Shown here piece after piece: positions 1 to 9,100 of a stretch of 64,000 nt of DNA (position 1 is its first letter; each line of letters begins with the position of its first letter). The position numbers and the translations under genes are program-made. The DNA lies in assembly GCA_016196035.1 (NCBI GenBank), contig JACPYM010000036.1, forward strand, positions 1 to 64,000, read 5' to 3'. The notes under the pieces were generated by a model that worked only from the letters and a program-made list of their open reading frames with translations, was not told the DNA's origin and ran no database searches. The stretch is from Acidobacteriota bacterium. Its GTDB lineage: Bacteria; Acidobacteriota; Blastocatellia; RBC074.

Positions 1-435
1 ATGTCGTCCTGCTGCCCGTGCGTGACGATCATGTTTTGCCCGTCGCTGCTGCGCCGCACGAACCAGGTGCCGCTGCGGCGGAAGACGCCGATGTCGGTCT
101 TGCCATCGCCGTCGTAATCACCCGGCGTGGGAATGTCGAAATACGGCGCATAGTTCGCGCCCCAGAATTGCAGGATGGCCTGCCCGTCGGAAGATTTGCG
201 GATGTACCAGATGCTGTCGGCCCCGCGCCAAATGGCGTGATCGGCCTTGCCATCGCCGTCGTAATCGCCCGGCACGATGTCGTCGAAGTAGGGCGCATAC
301 CCCGCGCCCCATTGCTGCGTGACAGTCGCACTGTTGCTGCTATTGAACACCGTCCAATTCGGGAAGGGCGGCGCGGCGGTGGGACTGAAGACGCTCAGAT
401 CGGTTTTGCCATCGCCATCGAAGTCGGCTTTGACC
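1..435 (-). repeat. FG-GAP/VCBS-like C-terminal module, partial (copy 1)
   Basis: The protein reads KADFDGDGKTDLSVF, then GDYDGDGKADHAIW and DYDGDGKTDIGVF blocks spaced by WGA-YAPYFD phrases. It is the same module that ends the genes at 6171, 12267 and 18073. The distal part lies outside the window. Confidence 0.85.
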
Positions 436-3400
436 GCGTTGCGCCTGACTGTCAGCGTGAAGCTGGCATCCGTGCCTACGCCGCAATTGTCGGTCGCGCG
501 GATCGTGATCGTATGCGCTCCTAACGGCCCGGCATTGCCGAGCGTCACGACACCCGCCGCATTCACCGTAATCGTGCCGGTGTATGTCCCCTGGCTTTGC
601 ACGACGACGGTGTTGACCGAGCCGTTATCGCTCGGCCCGCTGGCCGGATTGATATTCAAGCCCCCGTTCAAGGCCGCCGATTGATTGTTATACGTCAACG
701 CCGGTGGCGTATTGGCCGTGACATTGACGGTCAAATCGCCCGTGCCGGTCAGGCTGCCATCCGAAACCTGGAAGCGCACCGTGCCGGACGTCGCCGTACA
801 CCCCGCGCTGACCAGCGCCGTGATCGTGCCGCCAGTGTTAGTGATCCCCGTAACGGTGATGCCGGTCGCCGTGCCGCCCGCGATCTGTGTGACGGTCAAA
901 CTGCCTGCCGCAGTCGAGGCATCGGCGGCAGTGCCGACCGTGACCGCCGCCCCCGCCGGGCTGCCTTGTTGCCGCGAAAGGGCGGCGGCGGGCGTAAAGG
1001 TCGGGGCTGTGTTCGAGACGTTCAGCGTGAACGTGCCGTCGGTCGTCGCGCCGCAGTTGTCGGTGGCGCGCACCATAATCGTGTGCGAGCCGGGCGGATT
1101 GGCATTGCTGATGGTGACCGCGCCCGTGCCGTTATTGACCGAGATCGTGCCGGTGTAGGTGCCCTGGCTTTGCAACACAATCGAAGCGACGTTGCCGTTG
1201 TCGCTGGGGCCAGTGGAGGGATTGACCGTGAGCGCGCCGCCCGCCGCCACGTTTTGAGGCGTGCTATAGCCCAGCGTCGGGGCAGTATTGGCGGTCACGT
1301 TGACCGTCAAATCACCCGTGCCGGTCAGACTGCCGTCGGAAACTTGAAACCGCACGGTGCCGCTGGTCGCGCCACACGCGGCGCTGACTTGCGCGGTGAT
1401 CGTGCCGCCGGTGTTGGTGATGCCGCTGACGGTGATGCCGGTCGCCGTGCCGCCCGCGATTTGGGTGACGGTCAAGGAACCCGCCGCCGTTTGGGCGTCG
1501 GCCACGGTGCCGACAGTGACGGCTGCACCCGCCGGGCTGCCTTGCTGCCGTGTGAGCGCCGCTGCCGGCGTAAAGGTTGGCGCTGTGTTGACGGCCGACA
1601 CGGTCAGCGTAAAGCTTGCGTCAAAGAAGGCGCCGCAATTATCGGTGGCGCGAATCGTGATCGTATGCGTTCCCACCGGCATGGCGTTGCTGATCGTAAC
1701 CGCGCCGGTTCCATTGTTGACCGAAATCGTCCCGCCGTATGTGCCCTGGCCTTGCAGCACAATCGTGTTGACCGCGCCGTTATCCGTTGGCCCGGTCGCC
1801 GCGTTGACTGTTGTCGCCCCGCCTATGGCTACGTTGGCGTTGGCATAGGTCAGTGTGGGCAACGTATTGGCCGTGACGTTGACGGTCAAATCGCCGGTGC
1901 CGGTCAACGCGCCATCCGAAACCTGAAAGCGCACCGTGCCGGAGGTTGCCGTGCAACCGGCGCTGACCTGCGCGGTGATCGTGCCGCCGGTGTTGGTGAT
2001 GCCGCTGACCGTGATGCCGGTTGCCGTGCCGCCCGCGATTTGTGTGACGGTCAACGAACCTGCCGCCGTTTGCGCGTCTGTCACCGTGCCGACCGTGACC
2101 GCCGCGCCCGCTGCGCTGCCTTGTTGCCGTGAGAGCGCCGCTGCGGGCGTGAAGCTCGGCGCGGTGTTATTGACCGTCAGCGTGAAGCTGGCATTCGTCG
2201 TTGCATTGCAATTGTCAGTGGCGGTGACGGTGATGGTGTGTGTGCCAAGCGGCGCCGCGTTGCTGAACGAGACTACGCCGGTAGTCGGGTTGACCGAAAT
2301 GGTGCCGGTGTAGGTGCCTTGCGATTGCAGGCTGTAACCAGTGATCGAACCGTTGTCGGTGGCCGTGGTGGGCGAATTTGTGGTGGAACCGCCGCCATTC
2401 ACCGCCGCATTGGCGTAAGCCAGCGTCGGCGCGGTGTTGGCCGTCACGTTGACCGTCAAATCCCCAGTGCCGGTCAGACTGCCATCCGAAACCTGAAAGC
2501 GCACCGTGCCGCTGGTCGCGTTGCAAGCGGCGCTGACTTGCGCGGTGATCGTGCCGTTGGTATTGGTGATGCCGGTGACGGTGATGCCCGTCGCAGTGCC
2601 GCCCGCGATTTGGGTGACGGTCAGCGAACCAGCGGCGGTCTCGTTATCCGTTACCGTGCCGACCGTGACTGCTGCGCCTGCCGCGCTGCCTTGTTGGCGC
2701 GCAATGGCGGCAGCGGGCGTGAAGGCCGGCGCGGTGTTTGACGCTCCGGCACAGTTGCCGGTGAAAACCTGGGCGCGAATCAGCCAGTCGCCAGGGGCGG
2801 CGCTGAAGGTGGCGCCGTTGTCAGAGGAAATGTAGGAACGATTCGCGGTCAGTGTGCCATCGTGCAAACCGGAGCAAGTATTGGTTGGGAAGCTGAAGCC
2901 CACCACGAAGTCGCCGGAGTTGATCGTGACCGGGGTAATCGCATAGCTGGTAAATGACCCCAAGGCGCCGACGGTGGCGTTGACGGATTGGAAACTCACT
3001 CCATTGATGTTGGTACTGCCGCTGGGATTCGGGGCGGCCACCACGGTAAAGGCCGTCCCTTGGGCAATCCCTTGAAAGCCGCTGAATTCAACCAGGACAT
3101 TGCTCAGCGTGGCGGGGTAGGCGGACGGGGTGGTGCGCACTACGTAATACGCGCCAGCGCCAAAACCATTGCAATTCGAGCCGAAACCGCCGTCGTAAGT
3201 CAGGGTCACCGCGGCATTGGGGCAGATGATCAGCGCCGCGGTTTGCAGATTGGTGCAACCGGCTTTGACGATGGTCAGCGGGCCGGTCGTCGCGCCGGCG
3301 GGCACGGTCAGCGTGATTTGCGTATTGCTGTTGACGGTGCAATTGGCGCTGGGGCAATTCACATTCGCGCCGGTGAAATTGACCGCCGTCACGCTGGTGA

Positions 3401-5588
3401 AATTGATGCCGGTCAACACGACCTGGCCGCCGATGTTGATAATTGGGGGACTGAAGTTGCTCACCGCCGGACAGCCGTCGCCGGGCGTGAGGCTGAAATC
3501 AGCGTCCGAAATGTCGAAGTAAATGTTGCCGAGAGCTTCGACTTTGACACGCGCCATCGTGCTGAGCAGGCCATTGGGAAAGGTGACGCTTTGGCTGCCG
3601 TCGTTCGGCGTGCTGGCGGCCAACACGATAGGGAACGTGTTGCCGCCATCGGTCGAGAGTGAAAGCTTGACGTTGGCCGTATTGATCGGCGCGCCGCTGG
3701 TGCCCGCCACATTCCAGGTTACAGCGGTCGCCGCGCCGCCGGTGATGTTGTTGGCGCCATTCGGAGAAGTCACCGCAAAAGGGCCTGAAGGGCCATCCAC
3801 CGTAATCACGGCAGTCGCTTCGTTGACGCCGCCGCCGCCAGCGCGATTGTCACGAATCGTCGCGCGGAAGTTCATCGTGCGCGCCACGCTCGGCGGGTTC
3901 TCGCCGGTAATGAACCCACCCACGGTCGCGGGCGGCACATTGGCGTTGTTCAGAATGTAGGTCAGGCTCGGAAACGTGCGCGCCGGACTGCTAGCGGCTG
4001 GGTAGGGACGAAAGAGCGGGCGCGTCGTCGTGTTTGGGTCCCCCGCCTGATCGCCGTAGAGCGGATTGGGATACAGCGAACCGCCCGCGTCTATTTGATC
4101 CCAGGTGTAAGTCAGATTGGGCACGTCAGCGACATCGGCATCCGCGCCGCTGGCCGTGAGCGTAAACGGCGTTTGTTTCGGGATGGTGAAGTTGCCGCCC
4201 GCCGTGACCGTCGGCACGTTGTTGCCAGTGGCAATCCAATTCCCGTTGTTGCAAGTGGCGGCGGCGAGGATCGTCGTGATTTGCGCAAAGCTCCCGGCGT
4301 GCAGCCTGAATTCTTTCCCGGACAGATTGTTGGTGGTGCAAATTCCGCCATAAGACATCAGCGTCGAACCGCTGGCGACCTCGTAGGCCGTCGCGCCGGA
4401 ACGGTTACCCGCCGCGCAGTTGCCCGAGGCTTCCAGCGCATTGAAGGTATGCGAAGCGCCCAATTCATGGCCGAATTCGTGGGCGATCACGCCCAGTTGG
4501 CCCGATTGGCCGGACGGGCCGCTAAACAAGGTCGAGCCTTGGGCCTTGCGCTGCCCGCCGCTGGAAGCCGAGCTGTCACAAACAATACCCACACCCGCCA
4601 GGCCAGAGCCGCCTGAAGCAATGGTGCCAAAGACGTGGCCGATGTCGAAATTGGCCGAGCCGATGTTCGCGCTCAGCACGGCTGGCACCTCGTTGATCAT
4701 CGTGTTGTTGTTACCGTTGGTGAAGCCGTCTGGTTCCGCCGTAAAGATGACCGTGTTATTGGTGCCGACCAGCACCAGCCGCACGGCGACTTCCTTTTCC
4801 ATGATTGCATTGATGCCACTCAGCCAGGTGGCCAGCGACGCTAACGTGTTGGCGACCGTACCGCCGCCGAGATTGGCTTGATTCGTATATTCCACGGTCG
4901 TCGCGATGGCGACGCGGTACACGCGCAACGTCCCGCCGACCGACGCCGCTGGCGCATTGGGCGAGGTGGGGCGGGCGGCTCTGGCTTGCTCTTTCTCATC
5001 CACCAAACAACGCAATTCCTGCGCGTCCGCCGGCAAATCCTGGCTCGCATAGCTGACATAGGTCTTGATGTCGTCAGAGTGGGCGGGCTGAATGCTGACC
5101 GCGCCGTTGTTGGTCAGCACAAAGGCGTGAAAGCCGCGCGGCGACCAAAGCAGGCGCGCAGTGACGGCGGGATTGTCCAGCCCTTGAGCGCGATAGGTTT
5201 TGATCGTTGGAAACTTCGCCGCGAGCGCCGGTTCCATCAGGGGAGATTCCTCGATTTGGAAACGCTCGAGTGCGCCCCCAGGCATCGGCAAGGCGAGCAC
5301 GGCTGTATTGTTGCCCGGCGCGGTGAATTCGCGCGGGGCGCGGCTGAGCACTTCTTCGAGCGCGTTGCTGTTGAGTTGCCAGGCTGTCAGTTGCCCCGCT
5401 CTGCCTTCCGCTTGGGTGGTGCCGTTGCGCTGCCAGATCACAGCCGGCGAACTTTGGCTGCCGGGACTGGCTGGGGTGGCGGCCTTGGCGCGCCAGGGGT
5501 ACCAGTTGATTCCGAAAGCCAGCGAACCTGTGGTCAAAAACAACAGCGCAAAAAGAAAGTGGCGGCGATGGCGAAGCGGGAATTTCAT
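1..5588 (-). CDS. Secreted metzincin (reprolysin-like) metalloprotease with Ig-like and FG-GAP repeats, C-terminus cut by window edge
   Basis: About 1862 codons are visible and no stop is reached before base 1. The start at 5588 follows an AGGAG ribosome-binding site and a signal peptide (basic MKFPLRHRRH, then a hydrophobic core). The metzincin zinc site HEFGHELGASH starts at about residue 370, so the head is a zinc endopeptidase of the M12/M43 type, presumably acting outside the cell. Next come an Ig-like fold domain shared with the protease at 12267-15191, an IPT-like segment, four tandem units of about 190 residues (700-2740), and the start of an FG-GAP tail (1-435). The family and fold calls rest on motifs. 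The substrate is unknown. A 109-bp palindromic element ends 11 bases upstream of the start codon. Confidence 0.85.
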   Translation of the reverse strand, partial: MKFPLRHRRHFLFALLFLTTGSLAFGINWYPWRAKAATPASPGSQSSPAVIWQRNGTTQAEGRAGQLTAWQLNSNALEEVLSRAPREFTAPGNNTAVLALPMPGGALERFQIEESPLMEPALAAKFPTIKTYRAQGLDNPAVTARLLWSPRGFHAFVLTNNGAVSIQPAHSDDIKTYVSYASQDLPADAQELRCLVDEKEQARAARPTSPNAPAASVGGTLRVYRVAIATTVEYTNQANLGGGTVANTLASLATWLSGINAIMEKEVAVRLVLVGTNNTVIFTAEPDGFTNGNNNTMINEVPAVLSANIGSANFDIGHVFGTIASGGSGLAGVGIVCDSSASSGGQRKAQGSTLFSGPSGQSGQLGVIAHEFGHELGASHTFNALEASGNCAAGNRSGATAYEVASGSTLMSYGGICTTNNLSGKEFRLHAGSFAQITTILAAATCNNGNWIATGNNVPTVTAGGNFTIPKQTPFTLTASGADADVADVPNLTYTWDQIDAGGSLYPNPLYGDQAGDPNTTTRPLFRPYPAASSPARTFPSLTYILNNANVPPATVGGFITGENPPSVARTMNFRATIRDNRAGGGGVNEATAVITVDGPSGPFAVTSPNGANNITGGAATAVTWNVAGTSGAPINTANVKLSLSTDGGNTFPIVLAASTPNDGSQSVTFPNGLLSTMARVKVEALGNIYFDISDADFSLTPGDGCPAVSNFSPPIINIGGQVVLTGINFTSVTAVNFTGANVNCPSANCTVNSNTQITLTVPAGATTGPLTIVKAGCTNLQTAALIICPNAAVTLTYDGGFGSNCNGFGAGAYYVVRTTPSAYPATLSNVLVEFSGFQGIAQGTAFTVVAAPNPSGSTNINGVSFQSVNATVGALGSFTSYAITPVTINSGDFVVGFSFPTNTCSGLHDGTLTANRSYISSDNGATFSAAPGDWLIRAQVFTGNCAGASNTAPAFTPAAAIARQQGSAAGAAVTVGTVTDNETAAGSLTVTQIAGGTATGITVTGITNTNGTITAQVSAACNATSGTVRFQVSDGSLTGTGDLTVNVTANTAPTLAYANAAVNGGGSTTNSPTTATDNGSITGYSLQSQGTYTGTISVNPTTGVVSFSNAAPLGTHTITVTATDNCNATTNASFTLTVNNTAPSFTPAAALSRQQGSAAGAAVTVGTVTDAQTAAGSLTVTQIAGGTATGITVSGITNTGGTITAQVSAGCTATSGTVRFQVSDGALTGTGDLTVNVTANTLPTLTYANANVAIGGATTVNAATGPTDNGAVNTIVLQGQGTYGGTISVNNGTGAVTISNAMPVGTHTITIRATDNCGAFFDASFTLTVSAVNTAPTFTPAAALTRQQGSPAGAAVTVGTVADAQTAAGSLTVTQIAGGTATGITVSGITNTGGTITAQVSAACGATSGTVRFQVSDGSLTGTGDLTVNVTANTAPTLGYSTPQNVAAGGALTVNPSTGPSDNGNVASIVLQSQGTYTGTISVNNGTGAVTISNANPPGSHTIMVRATDNCGATTDGTFTLNVSNTAPTFTPAAALSRQQGSPAGAAVTVGTAADASTAAGSLTVTQIAGGTATGITVTGITNTGGTITALVSAGCTATSGTVRFQVSDGSLTGTGDLTVNVTANTPPALTYNNQSAALNGGLNINPASGPSDNGSVNTVVVQSQGTYTGTITVNAAGVVTLGNAGPLGAHTITIRATDNCGVGTDASFTLTVRRNAVKADFDGDGKTDLSVFSPTAAPPFPNWTVFNSSNSATVTQQWGAGYAPYFDDIVPGDYDGDGKADHAIWRGADSIWYIRKSSDGQAILQFWGANYAPYFDIPTPGDYDGDGKTDIGVFRRSGTWFVRRSSDGQNMIVTHGQQDD
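700..2740 (-). repeat. Four tandem ~575-bp coding repeats (Ig/cadherin-like modules) inside the metalloprotease
   Basis: A conserved segment reading VTANTAP and VNVTANT in the protein recurs at about 720, 1300, 1874 and 2444, so the period is roughly 570-580 bp, or about 190 residues. Each unit holds two beta-sandwich-like halves: one with the phrase SRQQGSAAGAAVTVGTV and one ending in TVTATDNC-like text. The DNA copies are very similar, which points to recent tandem duplication. Confidence 0.8.
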
Positions 5589-5598
5589 CGTTTTTCTC

Positions 5599-5707
5599 CT
5601 AGTACTCCATCAAGCTGAAAATGAGGGATGTAGGGCGGGATTAAATCCCGCCCTACATCCCGGATGCGCTCTCAGCATCCATCACTTACAGCTTGATGGA
5701 GTACTAG
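5599..5707. mobile_element. 109-bp CTAG-bounded palindromic MITE-like element, copy 1
   Basis: It begins CTAGTACTCCATCAAGCTG and ends with the exact reverse complement of those 19 bases. A second perfect palindrome (GGATGTAGGGCGGGAT and its complement) lies inside. It differs by one base at the centre of the inner palindrome from the copies at 47474 and 55864. It lies just upstream of the metalloprotease, and its terminal AG forms the first two bases of that gene's AGGAG ribosome-binding site. No transposase is encoded, so it would be mobilised in trans. Confidence 0.85.
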
Positions 5708-6170
5708 CAGACGAGAGCAAGAATTTGTGTAGGGGATAGCTCCAACGCGCGCGTTGAAACTGCGGGCAATTGTCATAGGTGAGATTTCAGGCGAGCAAGC
5801 AAATCAATCACTCTGCTGGCGACTTTCCGACGCTTGCGTCACACATCCTCTCATTGGCTAAGGGGGAAATAAAAGGAAAAAGTGTCCTCTAAAAAGAAAA
5901 ATTCAGGACTTACGCAGAACCATTGCCACAGAGGCACGGAGTCACAGAGGAAAGGCCTGCATGACTGGTAAACTCTCGCTTGCTCTGTGTCTCCGTGCCT
6001 CTGTGGCAATGGTTCTGCGTAAGTCCTAAAATTGAGCGCCTTCTTTGACCCGGCCCGCCCACGCAAAGGAACAGCGGCACAACGGTGAACTGGGAAACGC
6101 CCTCATCGGGTGTAAGCCTTGTCGCGTCATGTCGCTGTTCCTTTGCGCCGCGTGCTTATGTGCTTTCTCG
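5708..6170. other. Intergenic region between two minus-strand genes
   Basis: No credible gene is seen. The region holds a long inverted repeat (5905-6027) downstream of the SBBP-protein stop, and presumably the promoter of the metalloprotease near the mobile element. Confidence 0.6.
5905..6027. repeat. 123-bp inverted repeat with ~45-bp arms (family A)
   Basis: The left arm begins AGGACTTACGCAGAACCATT and contains CCACAGAGGCACGGAG. The right arm is its reverse complement with about one mismatch. It lies downstream of the SBBP-protein stop codon and could act as a transcript 3' end. A degenerate relative lies at 17963-18057. Confidence 0.8.
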
Positions 6171-9100
6171 TCAACGCACGCCATAAGCCGGCACAGGCAC
6201 ATCGCCATTTTGCCCCTGGTTTTGAATCAGAAAGCTGCCGTTGCTGCTGCGCTTGACGAACCAAGTCCCAGAGCGTCGCCAGACCGCAATATCCGCCTTG
6301 CCATCGCCGTCGTAATCGCCCGGTGTCGGCACATCGAAGTAGGGCGCGTAATTCGCCCCCCACAGATCGAGGATAAAACCGCCATCACTGCTTTTGCGGA
6401 TGTACCAGATCGAATCCGCCCCGCGCCAGATCGCCAGGTCGGCTTTGCCATCGCCGTCATAATCCGCCGGTACCGGCGTGTCGAAATACGGCGCATAGCC
6501 CGCCCCCCATTGGATGCTCGTCACGGTGTTCGTTGAGCTGTTCAGGATGAGCCAGTTCGGTGTGGGCGCAATCGCGCCGGGCCGGAAGACGGCCAAGTCG
6601 GTCTTGCCATCGCCATCGTAATCGGCAGGCACTGGGATGTCGCCGTTCTGGCCGTGCGTCTGAATCAGGAACGAGCCATTCGAACTGCGTTTGACATACC
6701 AAGTGCCATCGCGCCGCCAGACGGCGATGTCGGTCTTGCCGTCGCCGTCGTAATCACCCGGCGTGGGAATGTCGAAATACGGGGCGTAGTTCGCGCCCCA
6801 GAATTGCAGGATGGCTTGGCCGTCGCTGCTCTTGCGGATGTACCAGATCGAATCCGCGGCTTTACCATCGCCGTCATAATCACCGGGCACGATGGTATCG
6901 AAATAGGGCGCATAACCCGCGCCCCACTGCTGCGTGGCGGTTAGCCCATTATTGCTGTTGAGCACCATCCAATTCGGCACGGGCGGGGCGGCGCTGGGGC
7001 TGAAGACGCCCAGATCGGTTTTGCCATCGCCATCGAAATCGGCTTTGACCGCCAGCCCGCGATTTTGCGTCACCGTGAACGTCTGCCCGGCGATGGTCAG
7101 CGTGCCGCTGCGTTGCGGGCCGGGGTTGCGCGCAACGCTGAACATCACGGTGTTGTTGACATCTGAAAGGATAGTCAGCCAGGGCGCATTGCTCGCTGCC
7201 GTCCAACCGCAAACGCCGGGCGTAGTGACGGTGACGCTGCCAGCGCCGCCGCTGCCGGGAAAAGTTTGACTGGTCGGATTGATCGCGTAACTACAACCTG
7301 ACGACTGCGTCACGGTCACGGTCTGTCCGGCGATGGTCAGTGTGCCGGTGCGCGCGGGGCCGGTGTTGGCGGCGACGGTGTAATTGGCCGCGCCGCTGCC
7401 GGTACCGCTGGCGCTGTTCGGCGTGATCCAAGCCACATCGCTGGTGGCGGGCCAGGCGCAACCGCCGGTCGTGGTGACGTTGCTGCTGCCATTGCCGCCC
7501 CCCGCGCCCAGGTTGGCGCTGGTTGGGCTGATGTTGAAGGTGCAGCTTTGCGCTGCTTGCGAGACGCTGACGGTTTGACCGGCCACGGTCAGCGTGCCGC
7601 CGCGCGCGGGGCCGACATTCGGCGCGACGGTGAAATTGACTGTGCCGTTGCCCGCGCCGCTCGCGCCGCTGGTGATCGTGATCCAGGGTACGTTGCTGCT
7701 GGCCGTCCAACCGCAGCCACCAACTGCGGTAACGTTGGTGCTCGCGTTGCCGCCAGTGCCCGCGACGTTGTGGTTGGTGGGTGCCAGGCTGGTCGTCGTG
7801 TTGACGGTCGTTTGCGTGTCCGGCGGCGCGGCCGGGTTCGCTTCAAAGTTGCCCGCCCGATCGCTGGCAATGCTGTAGAAGCGATAGGTATGTCCCTGTT
7901 CGCCGATGAAAAACGCCGACGTGGCCGACGTTGAACGATACGGTGAATAAGGCCCGCCGTTGTCAGAAACGTAAATCAAAAAGCCGCCGATGCCGGAATC
8001 GGGGTCGCTGCCCGACCATTGCACGTTGAAGCTGGCGCACGAATTCGCGGGCAACGCCGTGACCTGACTGGTGGGCGGCGTGATGTCAATCGTGTTGCTC
8101 CACACCGGCGTATCAATCGGCGGGTTCGCGTCAAAAACAATCCGCGCCTGATTGGTGATGACCGTGCCGGTGGTGAGACCCGCTTTGGGCGCGACGGTGA
8201 AGAGCACGCGGCCTTCGCCTTGTGGCGAGGTGACGTTGGGCGGCAGGAAGCCCAGCACCGGGTTGGTGGTCGGTTGCCCGGTGGCCGGATCAATCGAAGC
8301 GAACGTCCACGTAATCAAGCCTGTGCTTTGATTGAAACTCACGTTGATGCGCGCGAACAAATTCGTCTGCGGGCGCAGGTCAACATCGGTGTTGAAAGTT
8401 TTGCTGCCCGGCGGCGGAATCACCAATTTGTTGCCGAAAGCGATGGGGCCGAGTTCAAAGGTGCTCAACTCCACCTTGGCCGGGTCGAGTTGATCGGTGA
8501 TGACCACGTCTTGCGCGGCGGCGGTAGCTTCCGCTTTGTTCTCGAATAGGACGGCGTAAGACAGCGTGGGTTGGATGCCGATGTAATGTTGCGCGCTGGC
8601 GCCGTCAGGGCCGAGCTTCAGGTTAGGATCGCCGGAGACGATAACCTGACCTTGCTTGCCCGCGCCGCCGCCGTTGCCGAAACAATTATCGAAGAAGTTA
8701 ATCGCGGACGTGGTGCATTGAAAGACCGCAAAAACTTCTCCGATAGGCGAACAATTGATAGCCGCGTGCACACCGCCCCAGGCGATCCCGGCAAAAGTAC
8801 CAGCGACATCGCCACTGCCCGTGCGCGGATCAAAGCTTGTCGCCGCTAGTGAAGTCAGCGCTTGCCCGCCAAACGCCGCGAGCGAGTCGGCGCACAGCAG
8901 CGGCGGAAACGCTACGCTCCCGCAATCAAAGACCAAACTGATGAAGGACTGAATGCACTTCGGCGAAGGCGCGAAGCCAGCCTGCGGCGCATTCGGCGCG
9001 TTGGGGGAATTGGGCGGACGTGGTGCGCTGGGGAAGGTCATCACCAACGGTATACCGGGCGTCGCCAGAATGTTGAACTGCGCGTGGGCGTATGTGAAGA

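Noticed and set aside
597-2132. Long plus-strand open frame of 511 codons
   Set aside because: It lies opposite the metalloprotease tandem units, is full of Arg, Ala and Asp from the complement of repeats, and has no domain. The minus-strand frame has recognisable motifs.
5851-6208. Two short minus-strand open frames
   Set aside because: They lie in the family-A inverted repeat and next to the SBBP stop, with no ribosome-binding site or domain.
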